DNA from: Bacillota bacterium
GTDB taxonomy: Bacteria; Bacillota; Clostridia; Lachnospirales; Lachnospiraceae
Assembly (NCBI GenBank): GCA_023435895.1
Contig: JAEZLH010000009.1
Coordinates: forward strand, 102,067-166,066
DNA: 64,000 bases
Direction of reading: 5' to 3'
The notes under the pieces are model-generated. The model was given only the letters and a program-made list of their open reading frames with translations. It was not told the origin of the DNA and ran no database searches. The stretch's first letter is position 1; the number at the start of each line of letters is the position of its first letter. Position numbers and translations under genes: made by a program. Shown piece after piece: positions 43,235-54,331 of the stretch.

Positions 43235-45022
43235 TTACACTGTCTTGTTGTTTGTATTCTTTACTTTCTCATAGGGGAATTTTATCGAAACACAAAAACC
43301 ATTACCGCTTGTTGCTTCAATATCCAACCCATATTTGTCTCCATAAATGTATTGCAACCGCTTATTAACATTACTAATTCCTATATGATTTGATGAAGTT
43401 TTGTCATACATCATATTTAATAACTCTATCCTTCGCTCCTCATTTACTCCTTCTCCATCATCCCTGACATAGAAGCACAGAATATTTTCATTAATGTCCC
43501 CCTCAAGCCATACTGTTACTGCTCCGTTTTCTTCGATTCCATGAATGACCGCATTTTCAAGCAACGGTTGAAGAATCATCTTCGGTATGGATGCATCATA
43601 CATCTCTTCTTTAATATTACAGACATAATTGAGTTTTGAGCCAAATCTATTCTTTTGTAATAACATATAACTATTTATCACATTAATCTCTTCTTTGAGA
43701 GACACGATATTCCCATAACGAACACAATATCGGAACATTTTACCTAATGAATTTATCATTTGAAAGGTATTTGGTGAATCTTCATCCAAGGCACACCCCT
43801 TAATGGTCTCTAAGGTATTAAATAAGAAGTGTGGATTAATCTGGCTGTACAGATACTCAAGCTCTGATTGCTTCTTTGCTAATTCACTTTCATATAATCT
43901 CGTGGAGGTGCTGACTAATCTGTGATTTAAATCATTAATCTCACTCATCATTCGGTTAAACTCTTCCGACATAACAATAATTTCAGAAGCACCTTTCAAC
44001 TGAACCGGCTGCTTCATCATCCTCAAATCTCCTCGTCCAACCTTGATCATATAATCCATAAAATGCCTGATTGGAACCACAATGCTATTGGTTATCATTA
44101 ATGAGAGAATTAACATACAAACAAATACAATCAAACAGATAAGCATTGTCCTCTGACGAATACTATCAAGTCCTTGCATCAGCTCCTCTTGAGGAATCAA
44201 AAACACTACCTTACCATTCAAATATTCAAATTTACCGGTCTTTATAAAGAACTTCTTTGAATTCTGCTTGATTGTTATGTCTGTTCCCTCTGGACTTTCT
44301 TTAAAATACTGGCTATAGGAGGTATTCACACCCTCTTTGATGCTGGTGTAAATCAACTGGTCTTTTCTATCATAAATAAGCATATCCGGTAGCTTGGTAC
44401 TTTTTTGATTTTGGCTAAAGCCAAAGATACTGTTCATATTAAATGTAATAATGACCGTTCCAATTCTTTCTTTTTTTGTCAAGTCAGAGGTCGAGTATAC
44501 ATTTGCACCAACGGATAGATATGGACTTTTTTTGTTGGGTACCATCCTAATATCGTTTAACCCGGTATAATACCATAATGTTTTTTCCGGAATCTCCGGT
44601 ACAATTTTGAGCAAATCATCAACATCCGCATTCAGGTTTACACAATTCCCATGTGCGCCAATCACTGCAATATCTTTAATTCCATAGTTAATCTTCGCAA
44701 ACGGACTAATAAAATCTTTAACATCTTTATAATGCTGTTGTAAATAGCTTTTATCCTCCGTTTCCAAATATTCTTGAACCACATTACTATAGGCAATATT
44801 CTCCACCATTCCGTTAAGATAGGTACAATTTAACTCTACCGAATCGGACAACTGCGCGATCAAGTCAGAAAAATATTTACTATTTGCATTGATTTTCATA
44901 TCTTTAAATTGATAATAATTAACCATTAGTAGTATTTGCATAATTAATAAGCTGAGTATACATACCAATAAAATCTGAAAACGTATGGATAGCCTTTTTT
45001 TTCTGATTGTAATCTGCGTCAT
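43235..45022 (-). CDS. YesM-type sensor histidine kinase
   Basis: 595 residues. Two transmembrane segments (about 13-35 and 295-315) flank a Cache-like extracellular domain, then HAMP (about 310-365), a His_kinase domain with YSQINPHFLFNTLETIKG, and a HATPase_c domain with ENAVIHGIEENG and GISNVNKRLQYIYG. This class usually senses oligosaccharides or their binding protein. It directly follows the sugar-binding protein gene and precedes its regulator. Confidence 0.93.
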   Translation of the reverse strand: MTQITIRKKRLSIRFQILLVCILSLLIMQILLMVNYYQFKDMKINANSKYFSDLIAQLSDSVELNCTYLNGMVENIAYSNVVQEYLETEDKSYLQQHYKDVKDFISPFAKINYGIKDIAVIGAHGNCVNLNADVDDLLKIVPEIPEKTLWYYTGLNDIRMVPNKKSPYLSVGANVYSTSDLTKKERIGTVIITFNMNSIFGFSQNQKSTKLPDMLIYDRKDQLIYTSIKEGVNTSYSQYFKESPEGTDITIKQNSKKFFIKTGKFEYLNGKVVFLIPQEELMQGLDSIRQRTMLICLIVFVCMLILSLMITNSIVVPIRHFMDYMIKVGRGDLRMMKQPVQLKGASEIIVMSEEFNRMMSEINDLNHRLVSTSTRLYESELAKKQSELEYLYSQINPHFLFNTLETIKGCALDEDSPNTFQMINSLGKMFRYCVRYGNIVSLKEEINVINSYMLLQKNRFGSKLNYVCNIKEEMYDASIPKMILQPLLENAVIHGIEENGAVTVWLEGDINENILCFYVRDDGEGVNEERRIELLNMMYDKTSSNHIGISNVNKRLQYIYGDKYGLDIEATSGNGFCVSIKFPYEKVKNTNNKTV

Positions 45023-45044
45023 ATTTATTTTCTCCTATATGGGT

Positions 45045-45076
45045 TTAAGGTGGTAACTTATCTGTTACCACCTTAA
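45045..45076 (-). terminator. Hairpin between binding protein and kinase genes
   Basis: TTAAGGTGGTAAC pairs perfectly with GTTACCACCTTAA across a 6-nt loop. It is probably a partial terminator or mRNA stabiliser that gives high levels of binding protein and lower levels of the kinase. Confidence 0.75.
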
Positions 45077-45108
45077 AATAGAAATTATTTTATTTTTCGA
45101 ATTAATAT

Positions 45109-46737
45109 TTACTGTGTAATTCCTGCATCTGCTGCCTGCTTGGTAACAGATTCAATGGCATCCTTTAAGCCCTTTGAATTGAAATCTTTAATCATTGCTT
45201 CCCAAGCCTTCTTTGCATCATCCTTACCGATAATGATATTATTAAGGTTCGTCTTAAAATCATTGGTTAAACCAGTAATCGCTGACTTCTTATCATTATT
45301 CATAAGCATAACGCTGAAGTTAATCGGTAATACCTTGCAATTGGTGTTTTCAAGAGCATAAGTATCATTGTAAATCTTATTGTATGCAGCAATGTCCGGA
45401 TTTGAGTTTACTACCATATCAGGACTCTGAGCAAAACCAGTCTGCCAGCTTGCTAACCATCCGAAGGACTGAGTAACAGGATACTTATCAGCTAAGGTAG
45501 CATCCTTTAATAAGGATGTGTTACCGCCGTCAGCCTTCTGCCAATCGGTTCCTTCAATACCATTCTGAACTAGGCTTGCATATTCATGTGAATACATATA
45601 ATCAAGCATCATCAATATTCTCTTTTGCTTTGCATCATCCATCTGTGCATTCATATAAGTTTCAGACCAGAAAGGTGTATTGGAGAATACATAGCTATTG
45701 CCGTCTTGTGCTGCGAATGGTGTAATGAAGCCAAATGCATCTTCAAGCTTTGTTACATCCTTATTAGACTCCATAAATACCTGAGCATCAATTTTATTAC
45801 CTAACATAACACATGCATTACCGCTCTGGAATTTACCTAAACCGTCACCATCCTTCTGAGTAATGAAGTCAGGATCTAAGATACCATCTTTATATAATGA
45901 CTGAAGACGTTCCATATAAGGCACTGTCTTCTCAGAAGCATAGCTTGGCTTCCACTGATTATTCTCAAATACCCAGGAAGAATAGTTTGAAATTTCAGGG
46001 AAAATATCAAGTGCTAACGCTTGCATATATTCCGGATTGTTAACCGCAATACCAACTGCCTTGGGATGCTGAGCTTTCATTGCTTTCACCATAGCGAGTA
46101 ATTCATCATAGGTCTTCGGCGCTTCGCTATAACCTGCTGCTGCAGCCCAGTCCTTACGATACATAATTGCTCTTGACATACCGCTTGCTTCGCTAGATGA
46201 GATTGTTAAATCATTACCACGGGGAACCATATAGTACTTTCCGTTTAATGCAATAGCCTTAACTGAGTCTAATGCGAATAATTTTTGAAGGTTAGGATAT
46301 GCGCTTAAATCAGAAGGAAGCTCTTTGATAACGCCCTGTTCTGCCCATGTCTTGTATAATCCAAAGTTATCTGTCGCGTTGGAATCACAGAATACATCTG
46401 GAAGGGTGCCTGATGCAGCCCATACTTTATTCTTTTCCTGCCAGTCATTCCAAGTTACACCAACCGGTTTAATTGTTACGTTGAATTTCTTGCATAAATC
46501 AGTAAACACTGTGTCAGTTGCTGCATTTGCGCTGTCAAATGCGTCTTGAATCCCCCAAATTGCTACTGAGATTTCCATTGGCTCTAACTGATCTGTTCCT
46601 GTTGGTGCTGAAGTAGCTCCGGGAGTCGTTGTCGTAGAACTGGAATCTGCCGGTTTGTCTGTTTTGCTGCAAGCAGCTAACGATAACATTAAAACCAAGC
46701 TAAGTAACATTGCAATAAACTTTTTTGTCGATTTCAT
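45109..46737 (-). CDS. Sugar ABC transporter substrate-binding lipoprotein
   Basis: 542 residues. Lipoprotein signal peptide with lipobox LSLAAC (Cys near residue 23), a Ser/Thr linker, then a long binding domain of the LplA type (family 1-like), which suits large oligosaccharides. It delivers its sugar to the two permeases encoded upstream on the same strand. No ATPase gene is present here; such systems use a shared MsmK-type ATPase. Confidence 0.93.
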   Translation of the reverse strand: MKSTKKFIAMLLSLVLMLSLAACSKTDKPADSSSTTTTPGATSAPTGTDQLEPMEISVAIWGIQDAFDSANAATDTVFTDLCKKFNVTIKPVGVTWNDWQEKNKVWAASGTLPDVFCDSNATDNFGLYKTWAEQGVIKELPSDLSAYPNLQKLFALDSVKAIALNGKYYMVPRGNDLTISSSEASGMSRAIMYRKDWAAAAGYSEAPKTYDELLAMVKAMKAQHPKAVGIAVNNPEYMQALALDIFPEISNYSSWVFENNQWKPSYASEKTVPYMERLQSLYKDGILDPDFITQKDGDGLGKFQSGNACVMLGNKIDAQVFMESNKDVTKLEDAFGFITPFAAQDGNSYVFSNTPFWSETYMNAQMDDAKQKRILMMLDYMYSHEYASLVQNGIEGTDWQKADGGNTSLLKDATLADKYPVTQSFGWLASWQTGFAQSPDMVVNSNPDIAAYNKIYNDTYALENTNCKVLPINFSVMLMNNDKKSAITGLTNDFKTNLNNIIIGKDDAKKAWEAMIKDFNSKGLKDAIESVTKQAADAGITQ

Positions 46738-46860
46738 AATTCTCCTCCTAATAATAATTTAATATATAACATTTGATTTTACAAAACAAAATCTGTAAAA
46801 CCAAAAATGTTTCGAAAGAATTTTTACTCTTTTTTAGTTTTCTACTCTTTTTTTGGTTTT

Positions 46861-47739
46861 TTACTCTTTAATGGAGCCAATCATAATACCGGATGCAAAG
46901 TACTTTTGAACAAACGGATATACTAATAAAATAGGAACTGCTGCGATAACAATAATTGCATTTTGCACCGATTCTGCATAGGAATTACCCATTTTTTGCA
47001 TCTTCTCCAACGCCGATACATTATTAAATAAAGTACTCATATTTACGATGGCATTTCTTAAAACCAATTGTAAAGGCTGCTTATGAGGATCATTGATAAA
47101 TAACATTGCATTCCACCATTCATTCCAACGATCCACCGCATAGAATAAGCTGATTGCCGCAATAATGGGCTTGGATATGGGGATTACAATACGCAGCAGA
47201 ACAGTAAAATCACTGGCTCCGTCAAGCTTTGCTGACTCCTCTAAACTGATTGGCAAATCTTTAAAAAAGTTTTTCATCAAAATCAAATTAAATGTATTTA
47301 CCGCGGTTGGGATAATCATAACTCCAATGCTATTAATCATTCCAAGATTTTTGATCGTTATGAAATACGGAACTAATCCACCACTGAAGAACATTGTAAA
47401 TATGATTAAATTCATAATGGCGTTACGTCCGGGCATATACTTTTTTGTCAAAGCATAAGCAGCAGGAATGGTAACTGCAAGGCTTAATAAAGTTCCGGCA
47501 AATGTTACAAATAGGGTAACCAATAATCCACTGACTACTTTACCCTCTCTTAGTAAAAAGGTATAAGCTGACAGATCAATATGTACCGGCCAAAGAAATA
47601 CAGGATTTAGGTATTTATCTCCTTCTCTTGACAAGGATATTAGGATTGTCTGGTAAAAAGGGAAGATGCTTAATAACGCTAAGATCCCGATAAATATTTT
47701 TATAAGTAAATCTGCCATAGAAAATTTACGTTTTTTCAT
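46861..47739 (-). CDS. Sugar ABC transporter permease (LplC/YtcP-like)
   Basis: 292 residues with six hydrophobic segments and the EAA loop ESAKLDGASDFTVLLRIVIP. It forms a heterodimer with the permease encoded 1 nt upstream. It is followed by a 123-nt gap before the binding protein. Confidence 0.94.
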   Translation of the reverse strand: MKKRKFSMADLLIKIFIGILALLSIFPFYQTILISLSREGDKYLNPVFLWPVHIDLSAYTFLLREGKVVSGLLVTLFVTFAGTLLSLAVTIPAAYALTKKYMPGRNAIMNLIIFTMFFSGGLVPYFITIKNLGMINSIGVMIIPTAVNTFNLILMKNFFKDLPISLEESAKLDGASDFTVLLRIVIPISKPIIAAISLFYAVDRWNEWWNAMLFINDPHKQPLQLVLRNAIVNMSTLFNNVSALEKMQKMGNSYAESVQNAIIVIAAVPILLVYPFVQKYFASGIMIGSIKE

Positions 47740-47740
47740 C

Positions 47741-48676
47741 TTAAATCACCCCTGTTCCCGTTGTCTTTGATACGATCTTATTCGTGATGAACAATAACGC
47801 AAAATTGATTATGGATTTGGTAAATCCAACTGCAGTTGTAAAGCCGAAGCCATCAGCAGATTGGAAGGCGCTACGATATACGTATGTATCAATGATATCT
47901 CCCTTGTTATAAACAGCACTGTTATATAAGTTGAAGATCTGATCAAATCCACCGTTCATTGCCTGACCTATTTGGAGTATGAGAAGTATCATTGCTGTTG
48001 ACATAATACATGGCCAAGTAACATGGATAATTTGCTTAAATCGATTGGCTCCGTCCACTCTTGCTGCCTCATATAGTTCCGGGTTAATTCCGGCAATGGC
48101 GGCCATATACAGAATGGTTGACCAACCTGCCTCTTTCCATATATTACTGGTAAAGAGAAGTGCTCTAAATTGATTGCCATCGGTTAAAACCGTATTCTTT
48201 CCCAATCCGAAGATATTTAAAATCTGATTAATAATACCCTGGTCTTGAAGGAGATTTACTACAATACCTCCAAGTACGACCCAGCTCAAAAAGTGAGGGA
48301 AGGTTAATATCGTCTGATACACTCGTTTCAATTTACTTTTTGTTATTTCGTTTAGTAACAATGCAAGAATGATTGGAACCGGAAACTCAATTATCAATCT
48401 TCCTATACTGATCAAAAATGTATTTCCAAAGGCTCTCCAAAAATCAACGCTCTGATAGATCTTTTTAAAATTCATAAAATCATTCCATGGACTACCCATG
48501 ATGCCTTTGACAAAATTAAAATCTTTAAAGGCTAATGTGATACCATACATTGGAAGGTAGGAAAAGATTAGATAAAACAGGATGACCGGCAATAGCATAA
48601 GATATAGTTGTTTGCTTTGCAGTATCCTTAATCCTAATCCCGAATTTCCTGGAGTCGGTTTTGTTTTTGATTTCAT
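47741..48676 (-). CDS. Sugar ABC transporter permease (LplB/YteP-like)
   Basis: 311 residues, six transmembrane segments, EAA loop YEAARVDGANRFKQIIHVTW. First gene of the importer operon, with AAGGAGAG ahead of the ATG. Confidence 0.94.
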   Translation of the reverse strand: MKSKTKPTPGNSGLGLRILQSKQLYLMLLPVILFYLIFSYLPMYGITLAFKDFNFVKGIMGSPWNDFMNFKKIYQSVDFWRAFGNTFLISIGRLIIEFPVPIILALLLNEITKSKLKRVYQTILTFPHFLSWVVLGGIVVNLLQDQGIINQILNIFGLGKNTVLTDGNQFRALLFTSNIWKEAGWSTILYMAAIAGINPELYEAARVDGANRFKQIIHVTWPCIMSTAMILLILQIGQAMNGGFDQIFNLYNSAVYNKGDIIDTYVYRSAFQSADGFGFTTAVGFTKSIINFALLFITNKIVSKTTGTGVI

Positions 48677-49065
48677 TATGGTTCTCTCCTTATATTTAAA
48701 TCTTGTATTTAGGCTAGAAGATCAAGATGACTCTAACCGTATTTCACAACTGAGTAATACGAAATGTATTTCATTTTTAAATTCTATCCATCTTATTTTC
48801 TATGCATAATGTTCTGTAAATCCTCATCACTAGCTTGTAATCATATTAGCATAGGACAGATTACTTAATGAATATACGCATTTTATACAAAAGCCAAGAA
48901 GCTTGTTAAAGTAATATAGACATTTCATATATCTATGTACAAAATTTAGCACACTCATATTTTGCTCCATAGGAGCAAAAGAAGAAGGGAGCACAGCCGC
49001 TCCCTTCTTCTTTCATGAATCAATCCCCCACCTGAAATTCTTCGGTGAATTAATTTTATTATAAT
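48677..49065. other. Intergenic region between importer and galactosidase genes
   Basis: About 390 bases with the terminator at 48981-49010, a small palindrome TTTGCTCC-ATA-GGAGCAAA (48961-48979) beside it, and the presumed promoter of the importer operon, for which I see no convincing -35/-10 pair. Confidence 0.5.
48981..49010. terminator. Terminator of the glycoside hydrolase operon
   Basis: GAAGAAGGGAGC pairs perfectly with GCTCCCTTCTTC across 6 nt, with T/A-rich flanks. It ends the transcript that includes the GH2 gene. Confidence 0.88.
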
Positions 49066-52000
49066 TTACACTATCCCTCGAAATTGCAGCTGAAACTCCA
49101 CTCTCTTGGTGACATCCAATAAGTATTCTTCATGGGTTCTTGCTCCCCAACTGTCATCGCCACCAACACCCATTTGCATTTTTGACGCTCTGGCTACGGT
49201 ATAATGTACCTTTGGAAGTTCAAAGGGGTGTTTGGCATTCTCCAGTTCATGCGGAGTATAGGGAAGTGCGGAAAAGTCCATGGGATTCCCAAGGAATATA
49301 AGCCCTCTTCCCTGAACATTCGTTATTTTAGCATATCTCACCCCGGTTTTATTACAGCATTCCTGAGGCACCAGATAGTTTGATAAATTATCCGCTACCT
49401 TATTGCGATGGATGCCTAACTTTGCTCCTATATTCCTGTCGCGATAGTTTTCCTCCGGTCCAAGACCATACCATTCCAGCTGATTATAATCCGCATCCAT
49501 CTTCATAATAATTCCGAACTCCGGCATATCTCCCAGCTCTTTCACTGGGTCATAAATCAACTTCATATCGATTACTCCATCCCCATAGACCGTATAGTAC
49601 AGTTCACAATGGGTGGAGGGTCTGGTACATAAATCAAATACGTATCGGATAGTAAACTTATTATCCGAATATTCATATTCAGGATTCTTTCTTTCTCCTG
49701 CTTCCGGAGTGTGTAACACCTGATACATACTGGCTATTTTCCATTGTCCGTAACGATACATCATTTTGTTACCCGCATCATTATCCGTTGGAGCTCTCCA
49801 AAAATTCGGCTTCGGAATATCCATCAACATCTCTTTTCCTGCATATCGATAAGACACTAAGCCACCTGCTGTCTTTGAGAAGAGTGCTTCAAATTCTTCA
49901 CCCTTTACCCCGATATTGAATAAGCCGTCTACGACTGTAATTCTGTCTTTTATTACCTTATCTTCCAAATCACCCTGCTCCACTTCAACATGATATAGCC
50001 CCTGCCCGAATGCTACTTCATGTCCTTTCTTTGCCCATTGGTTGTCGTTCTTTAATAAAAAGGACACGGTAATAACATATTCTCCGGGCTGAGTATATTC
50101 CTCCACCGGCAATGCATAAAATGCCTCCGTTAAAGGTTCTACATTCGTTTCTATCCTCTTCTCTATCAAATGATGCCCATCTCTCATTACGGTTATTTTA
50201 CAATCAAATTCTGAGGTATTCGTAAACAGGTTATTATTTTTGATTGATACCAGCGTTTTAGCAACCTTAACCCTGATATTCTGATAGTTAAACTTCACTT
50301 CTTGCATCTTTGGAGAAGGGGTTCTGTCCCCATATACAATCCCGTTACCGCTGAAATTATAGTCAGTAGGACGATCTCCAAAATCTCCTCCATACGCCTG
50401 AAACTCATTCCCATAGCGATCCTTTTTTAAGATACTTTGATCGATATAATCCCATATGAAGCCGCCCTGATAAAGAGGTTCCTCCTCGGTTAAATCGGTG
50501 TATTTGTGCATTCCTCCACAGGAATTCCCCATAGCATGAGTATATTCACAGCAGATAAACGGCTTGGTGCGGTTTGTTTCCAAGAACTTTTTAATGCCTG
50601 CTACGGTAGCATACATCTGGCTCTCCATATCGGTGGTATCAGGGTATCTCCTGTCATTCGCTACTCCCTCATAGTGGATCAATCTGGTGTTATCCAATTC
50701 TCTAAACATCCTAGACATCTCATAGAGATTTGTTCCGCCAAAGGATTCGTTACCACAGGACCAGATTAAAATAGACGGATGATTTTTGTCCCTTTGATAG
50801 ATGGAATTCACTCTGTCTAGCACCGCTCCCAACCAATCAGGATTATCTCCGGGTATTACCTCCTCCTTTGTAATATTACCGTTCAGATACTGCTGCCATA
50901 CCCCATGTGTCTCCAAATTGGTCTCATCAATCATATATAATCCATATTCATCACATAATTCATAGAGCCTGGTGGAATTAGGATAGTGACTGGTACGTAT
51001 GGCATTGATATTATTCCTCTTCATTGTGATAATGTCTAACAACATCTCTTCTTCCGAGACAACTCTCCCTGACTTACTGCCAAATTCATGACGGTTGACT
51101 CCCTTAAATACAATTCGTTTGCCATTCAGATGCATCATGCAATCCTTCATCTCAAATCGGCGAAAGCCAACCTTCTGAACAATAACCTCCTGAATAACTT
51201 GATTATTATCCTTTACCGTAATGATAAGGTCATATAATTCCGGGCGCTCTGCACTCCATAGCTGTGGATCCATAACTTGCTTCGAAAAAAGTAATTGATT
51301 GCTTCCTGTAATACTTTCTTCAAAAATCAGCTTACTCCCCTTTCTTAAAGAAAGATCAACCACACCTTGGTGATCCCCAAGAAGCTCCATTGCCACCTCT
51401 AATTCTGCTTCCAAATAATTGTCCTTTAAAATTGTTTTTACGCATAAATTGTAGATATGTACGTCTGGCACACTGTACAAATATACCTCTCGAAATATTC
51501 CTGAAAAACGAAAGAAATCCTGATCCTCCAGCCAGCTACCGCTGGTCCATTTGAATACCTGAAGAGCCAGCTTATTTTCTCCCTCGCATAGATAGTCCGT
51601 CAGTTCAAATTCAGACGGGGTAAAACTGTCTTCACTGTAACCGACATAATGACCGTTTAGCCAGAGTGCGAATCCACTTTCCACTCCTTGAAAGGACAAA
51701 AAAATTCTGCTTCCTTTCATATGGGCCGGCACATAAAAATATTTTACGTAGCTTCCCACCGGGTTAAAATCAACTGGTATCTCCCCTGGCTTTATTGCTT
51801 CATGACCGTCCCATGGGTATTGTATATTCACATATTGAGGAGAATCATATCCCTCCATCTGAATATGGGCCGGTACTTTAATGTCGTCCCAATTCTTGCA
51901 GCTGTAATCTGGTTTTTCAAAATCTACAACTCTCGAACTCAGGTTCTTTGCATAGGCAAACTTCCATACTCCATTTAATGAATGGATGAAACCGGATTTT

Positions 52001-52110
52001 TTACTTTCCACCTCCTGCAAGGTTTTGTAAAATTTATGATCTGAATGGGTCTTAATTCTGTTCTCACCAAAAAATCTTGGATTTTTTAAGTTATTATAAT
52101 CAAAAGACAT
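49066..52110 (-). CDS. GH2 beta-galactosidase
   Basis: 1014 residues, LacZ size. GH2 sugar-binding, Ig-like and TIM-barrel domains, then the galactosidase small chain. The acid/base Glu is in LIWSCGNESFGG and the nucleophile Glu in FICCEYTHAMGNSCGG. There is no signal peptide, so it acts inside the cell on imported sugar. It removes terminal beta-galactose, probably after the fucosidases encoded upstream. Confidence 0.95.
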   Translation of the reverse strand: MSFDYNNLKNPRFFGENRIKTHSDHKFYKTLQEVESKKSGFIHSLNGVWKFAYAKNLSSRVVDFEKPDYSCKNWDDIKVPAHIQMEGYDSPQYVNIQYPWDGHEAIKPGEIPVDFNPVGSYVKYFYVPAHMKGSRIFLSFQGVESGFALWLNGHYVGYSEDSFTPSEFELTDYLCEGENKLALQVFKWTSGSWLEDQDFFRFSGIFREVYLYSVPDVHIYNLCVKTILKDNYLEAELEVAMELLGDHQGVVDLSLRKGSKLIFEESITGSNQLLFSKQVMDPQLWSAERPELYDLIITVKDNNQVIQEVIVQKVGFRRFEMKDCMMHLNGKRIVFKGVNRHEFGSKSGRVVSEEEMLLDIITMKRNNINAIRTSHYPNSTRLYELCDEYGLYMIDETNLETHGVWQQYLNGNITKEEVIPGDNPDWLGAVLDRVNSIYQRDKNHPSILIWSCGNESFGGTNLYEMSRMFRELDNTRLIHYEGVANDRRYPDTTDMESQMYATVAGIKKFLETNRTKPFICCEYTHAMGNSCGGMHKYTDLTEEEPLYQGGFIWDYIDQSILKKDRYGNEFQAYGGDFGDRPTDYNFSGNGIVYGDRTPSPKMQEVKFNYQNIRVKVAKTLVSIKNNNLFTNTSEFDCKITVMRDGHHLIEKRIETNVEPLTEAFYALPVEEYTQPGEYVITVSFLLKNDNQWAKKGHEVAFGQGLYHVEVEQGDLEDKVIKDRITVVDGLFNIGVKGEEFEALFSKTAGGLVSYRYAGKEMLMDIPKPNFWRAPTDNDAGNKMMYRYGQWKIASMYQVLHTPEAGERKNPEYEYSDNKFTIRYVFDLCTRPSTHCELYYTVYGDGVIDMKLIYDPVKELGDMPEFGIIMKMDADYNQLEWYGLGPEENYRDRNIGAKLGIHRNKVADNLSNYLVPQECCNKTGVRYAKITNVQGRGLIFLGNPMDFSALPYTPHELENAKHPFELPKVHYTVARASKMQMGVGGDDSWGARTHEEYLLDVTKRVEFQLQFRGIV

Positions 52111-52285
52111 TTTTGCATTCCTTTCTTACTTATGATTCGCTTGATATTTGCAAATCAATTATTATTGATACCTATTCATAACAGATACAAATCTCTTCGC
52201 TATGACATTTCTTCCGGTATAGCCAAACAGATTTCGTAGTTGTATACCGGAGTAACCTATTCCATATTTTATTAAATACTTGCTA

Positions 52286-54331
52286 TTAACAATGTACCGC
52301 CGGAATTTCTTCCGGCACTCTCTCATAGGAGGAAACATCGCCACTGAGTACCTCATAAATCTGTTCATGGCATTCCTTCAGAATTTCAGTCATCTCTTTA
52401 TATTCCTGCATGCATATATCAATTAATCCAATCTGGTAATTCTCACCATCAAATCTACCAATCGGGCTCTGGTCATTGAGCATAAAATAATGAGCCCCCA
52501 GAAAATAATTTGACTTGATGCCCTGCTCCAAATAATAACGATATGCAACGCCGCGTTCTTCCTGATTTTTAACACCCCTGATGCCATGTGCGGTCAAACC
52601 CTTATCCAATGCGCCAAAATGAAACTCTCCAATCATAACAGGCATGTCCAAAAGCTTCCCGATTCCATCAATCTGTTCTAAAGGATTTATCTGATAGCAA
52701 TTAATGGAATAAACATCAAAATTCTCATAACCACTGAGCATCACAGGATCTGTGATATAGGCATAACGCATACCAAGGTTCAAATGATTATGATCCACCG
52801 CTTTGCATTCCTTTGCAGGTATTTCTACATATCTTCTTATCATATCCTTGGAGAACTCCACCAAATCCTCTTTAGTTTTTTTTGATAATCTACAGGCATG
52901 ATAAATCGGATGATACAATTCTTCAAATGAGGACAGCTTGCTCTCCCAGGCTTCGTTTATCATGCCAATCTCTTTATATTTGAGATTCATGCGTCTTACA
53001 AACTCCTTTTTTGACTCAGTTGTCTGCGGGTTCGCAAGCATTTCCTCTGCAATATTTAAATCATATACAAAACCCCAATTAGGTTCATTGCGCATAAAAT
53101 AACCAATCATATATTCATCCTCGCAAAATAGCTTTAGGGTTTGTGCAAATATCTTAGAGTTCTCTGTGTATTCCTTGGCATACACATCGGGGAAATCCCG
53201 AAATATCTTAATCTCTGTGGAAGGATAACCAGCCGAACTATATTCATCCAGAGGAAGAACGTAGGGCATTTTAGCCCATTTAATAAAATCCAGGGATGAC
53301 CAGTTTGCAATTGTGTTAATTCCCCACTTTTGTAAGTACATCTTTGTTATTTTAGCCCAACTCTCCCACCAATGTTCCTTCCCAAAAGCTGCAATCAGAT
53401 TAGCAATTCCGTAATTTATAAACTTCATTCCGCTATCCTCTTTGCCACTCCTACTTTCACAAGCCATAGAGAACTCACCTGAATTATCCGGCATCCAGGT
53501 ACATAAGCTGTGCATTATATCAACTCTTGATTCCGTCCCTGGATGAATACAATCTACTCCTGTGGAGAAAAAAGCATAGCCATCCGGATCTGCCAGCCAC
53601 CAACGCTTACCATCCTTTACCGTATGAAACCATCCTGTTTTGTCAAAGCGATTCTTCCTCCAGCCACCATACTTGCTTCGATTCTCTCCAAAACCCATAT
53701 CAGCTCCTTGTGCCTGTTCCAGCAGATTGTGTAAGAGTTTATTACACTCTTCCCTGCTCATCACTTTACTCGTCCACTCCTTCTTGCTCCATTGCCCAAG
53801 TTCATCGATACTTTTTATATCCGGCAGTGAATACTTAGGTAATTCTGTTGACGTGTAAATGGATTTAATTCGAACCTTCTGTTCTTTGTAACATTTACAA
53901 GTAGTAAACTGAATGGTTTCAATCTCTTCTCTTAAGATTGGTTTGCCATAGATCATCATCCTTAGTCGTCCTTCTGTTCTAGGCGGAAAGAGATTTTGGC
54001 TATTCAGTACCTCTAAATCAATCGGAACCTTTACCATCATATGAGGCAAGATACTAAAGGTAATTCGCATGTCATATTCCTCATTGCTTACATTTCGGTA
54101 TAAATCCACATTAAAGGTCAGGGAATGTTCCTCTAAGGACTCTAACTCTATTACCAGATACTTCATGTCACTCAGTATTGCTGGTATTTGCTTGGGACCG
54201 CTTTCCATCGGCGTTACCAGCTGCAACCCGTTCTCTGGTGCAAGATATACATTACTGTCTTCCTTCGCTTCCAGCAACCTGCCCTGCCGTATCGATAATT
54301 CATTTAAATTTATTCTCTGTTTAAACAACAT
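52286..54331 (-). CDS. GH50-like glycoside hydrolase (beta-galactan/agarase superfamily)
   Basis: 681 residues, no signal peptide. An N-terminal beta-sandwich (about 1-175) precedes a TIM barrel. The wording WWLADPDGYAFFSTGVDCIH, YFMRNEPNWG (acid/base Glu) and VMIGEFHFGALDKGL (nucleophile Glu), then GRFDGENYQIGLIDI, is like that of GH50 enzymes, which are known mainly as marine beta-agarases. Here, among fucosidases and a galactosidase, it may act on a galactose-containing backbone. Family placement is from motif memory; a distinct subfamily or family is possible. Confidence 0.7.
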   Translation of the reverse strand: MLFKQRINLNELSIRQGRLLEAKEDSNVYLAPENGLQLVTPMESGPKQIPAILSDMKYLVIELESLEEHSLTFNVDLYRNVSNEEYDMRITFSILPHMMVKVPIDLEVLNSQNLFPPRTEGRLRMMIYGKPILREEIETIQFTTCKCYKEQKVRIKSIYTSTELPKYSLPDIKSIDELGQWSKKEWTSKVMSREECNKLLHNLLEQAQGADMGFGENRSKYGGWRKNRFDKTGWFHTVKDGKRWWLADPDGYAFFSTGVDCIHPGTESRVDIMHSLCTWMPDNSGEFSMACESRSGKEDSGMKFINYGIANLIAAFGKEHWWESWAKITKMYLQKWGINTIANWSSLDFIKWAKMPYVLPLDEYSSAGYPSTEIKIFRDFPDVYAKEYTENSKIFAQTLKLFCEDEYMIGYFMRNEPNWGFVYDLNIAEEMLANPQTTESKKEFVRRMNLKYKEIGMINEAWESKLSSFEELYHPIYHACRLSKKTKEDLVEFSKDMIRRYVEIPAKECKAVDHNHLNLGMRYAYITDPVMLSGYENFDVYSINCYQINPLEQIDGIGKLLDMPVMIGEFHFGALDKGLTAHGIRGVKNQEERGVAYRYYLEQGIKSNYFLGAHYFMLNDQSPIGRFDGENYQIGLIDICMQEYKEMTEILKECHEQIYEVLSGDVSSYERVPEEIPAVHC

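Noticed and set aside
52162..52368. 68-codon frame after the GH2-GH50 junction
   Set aside because: It mostly overlaps the end of the GH50-like gene in another frame and has no supporting signal.
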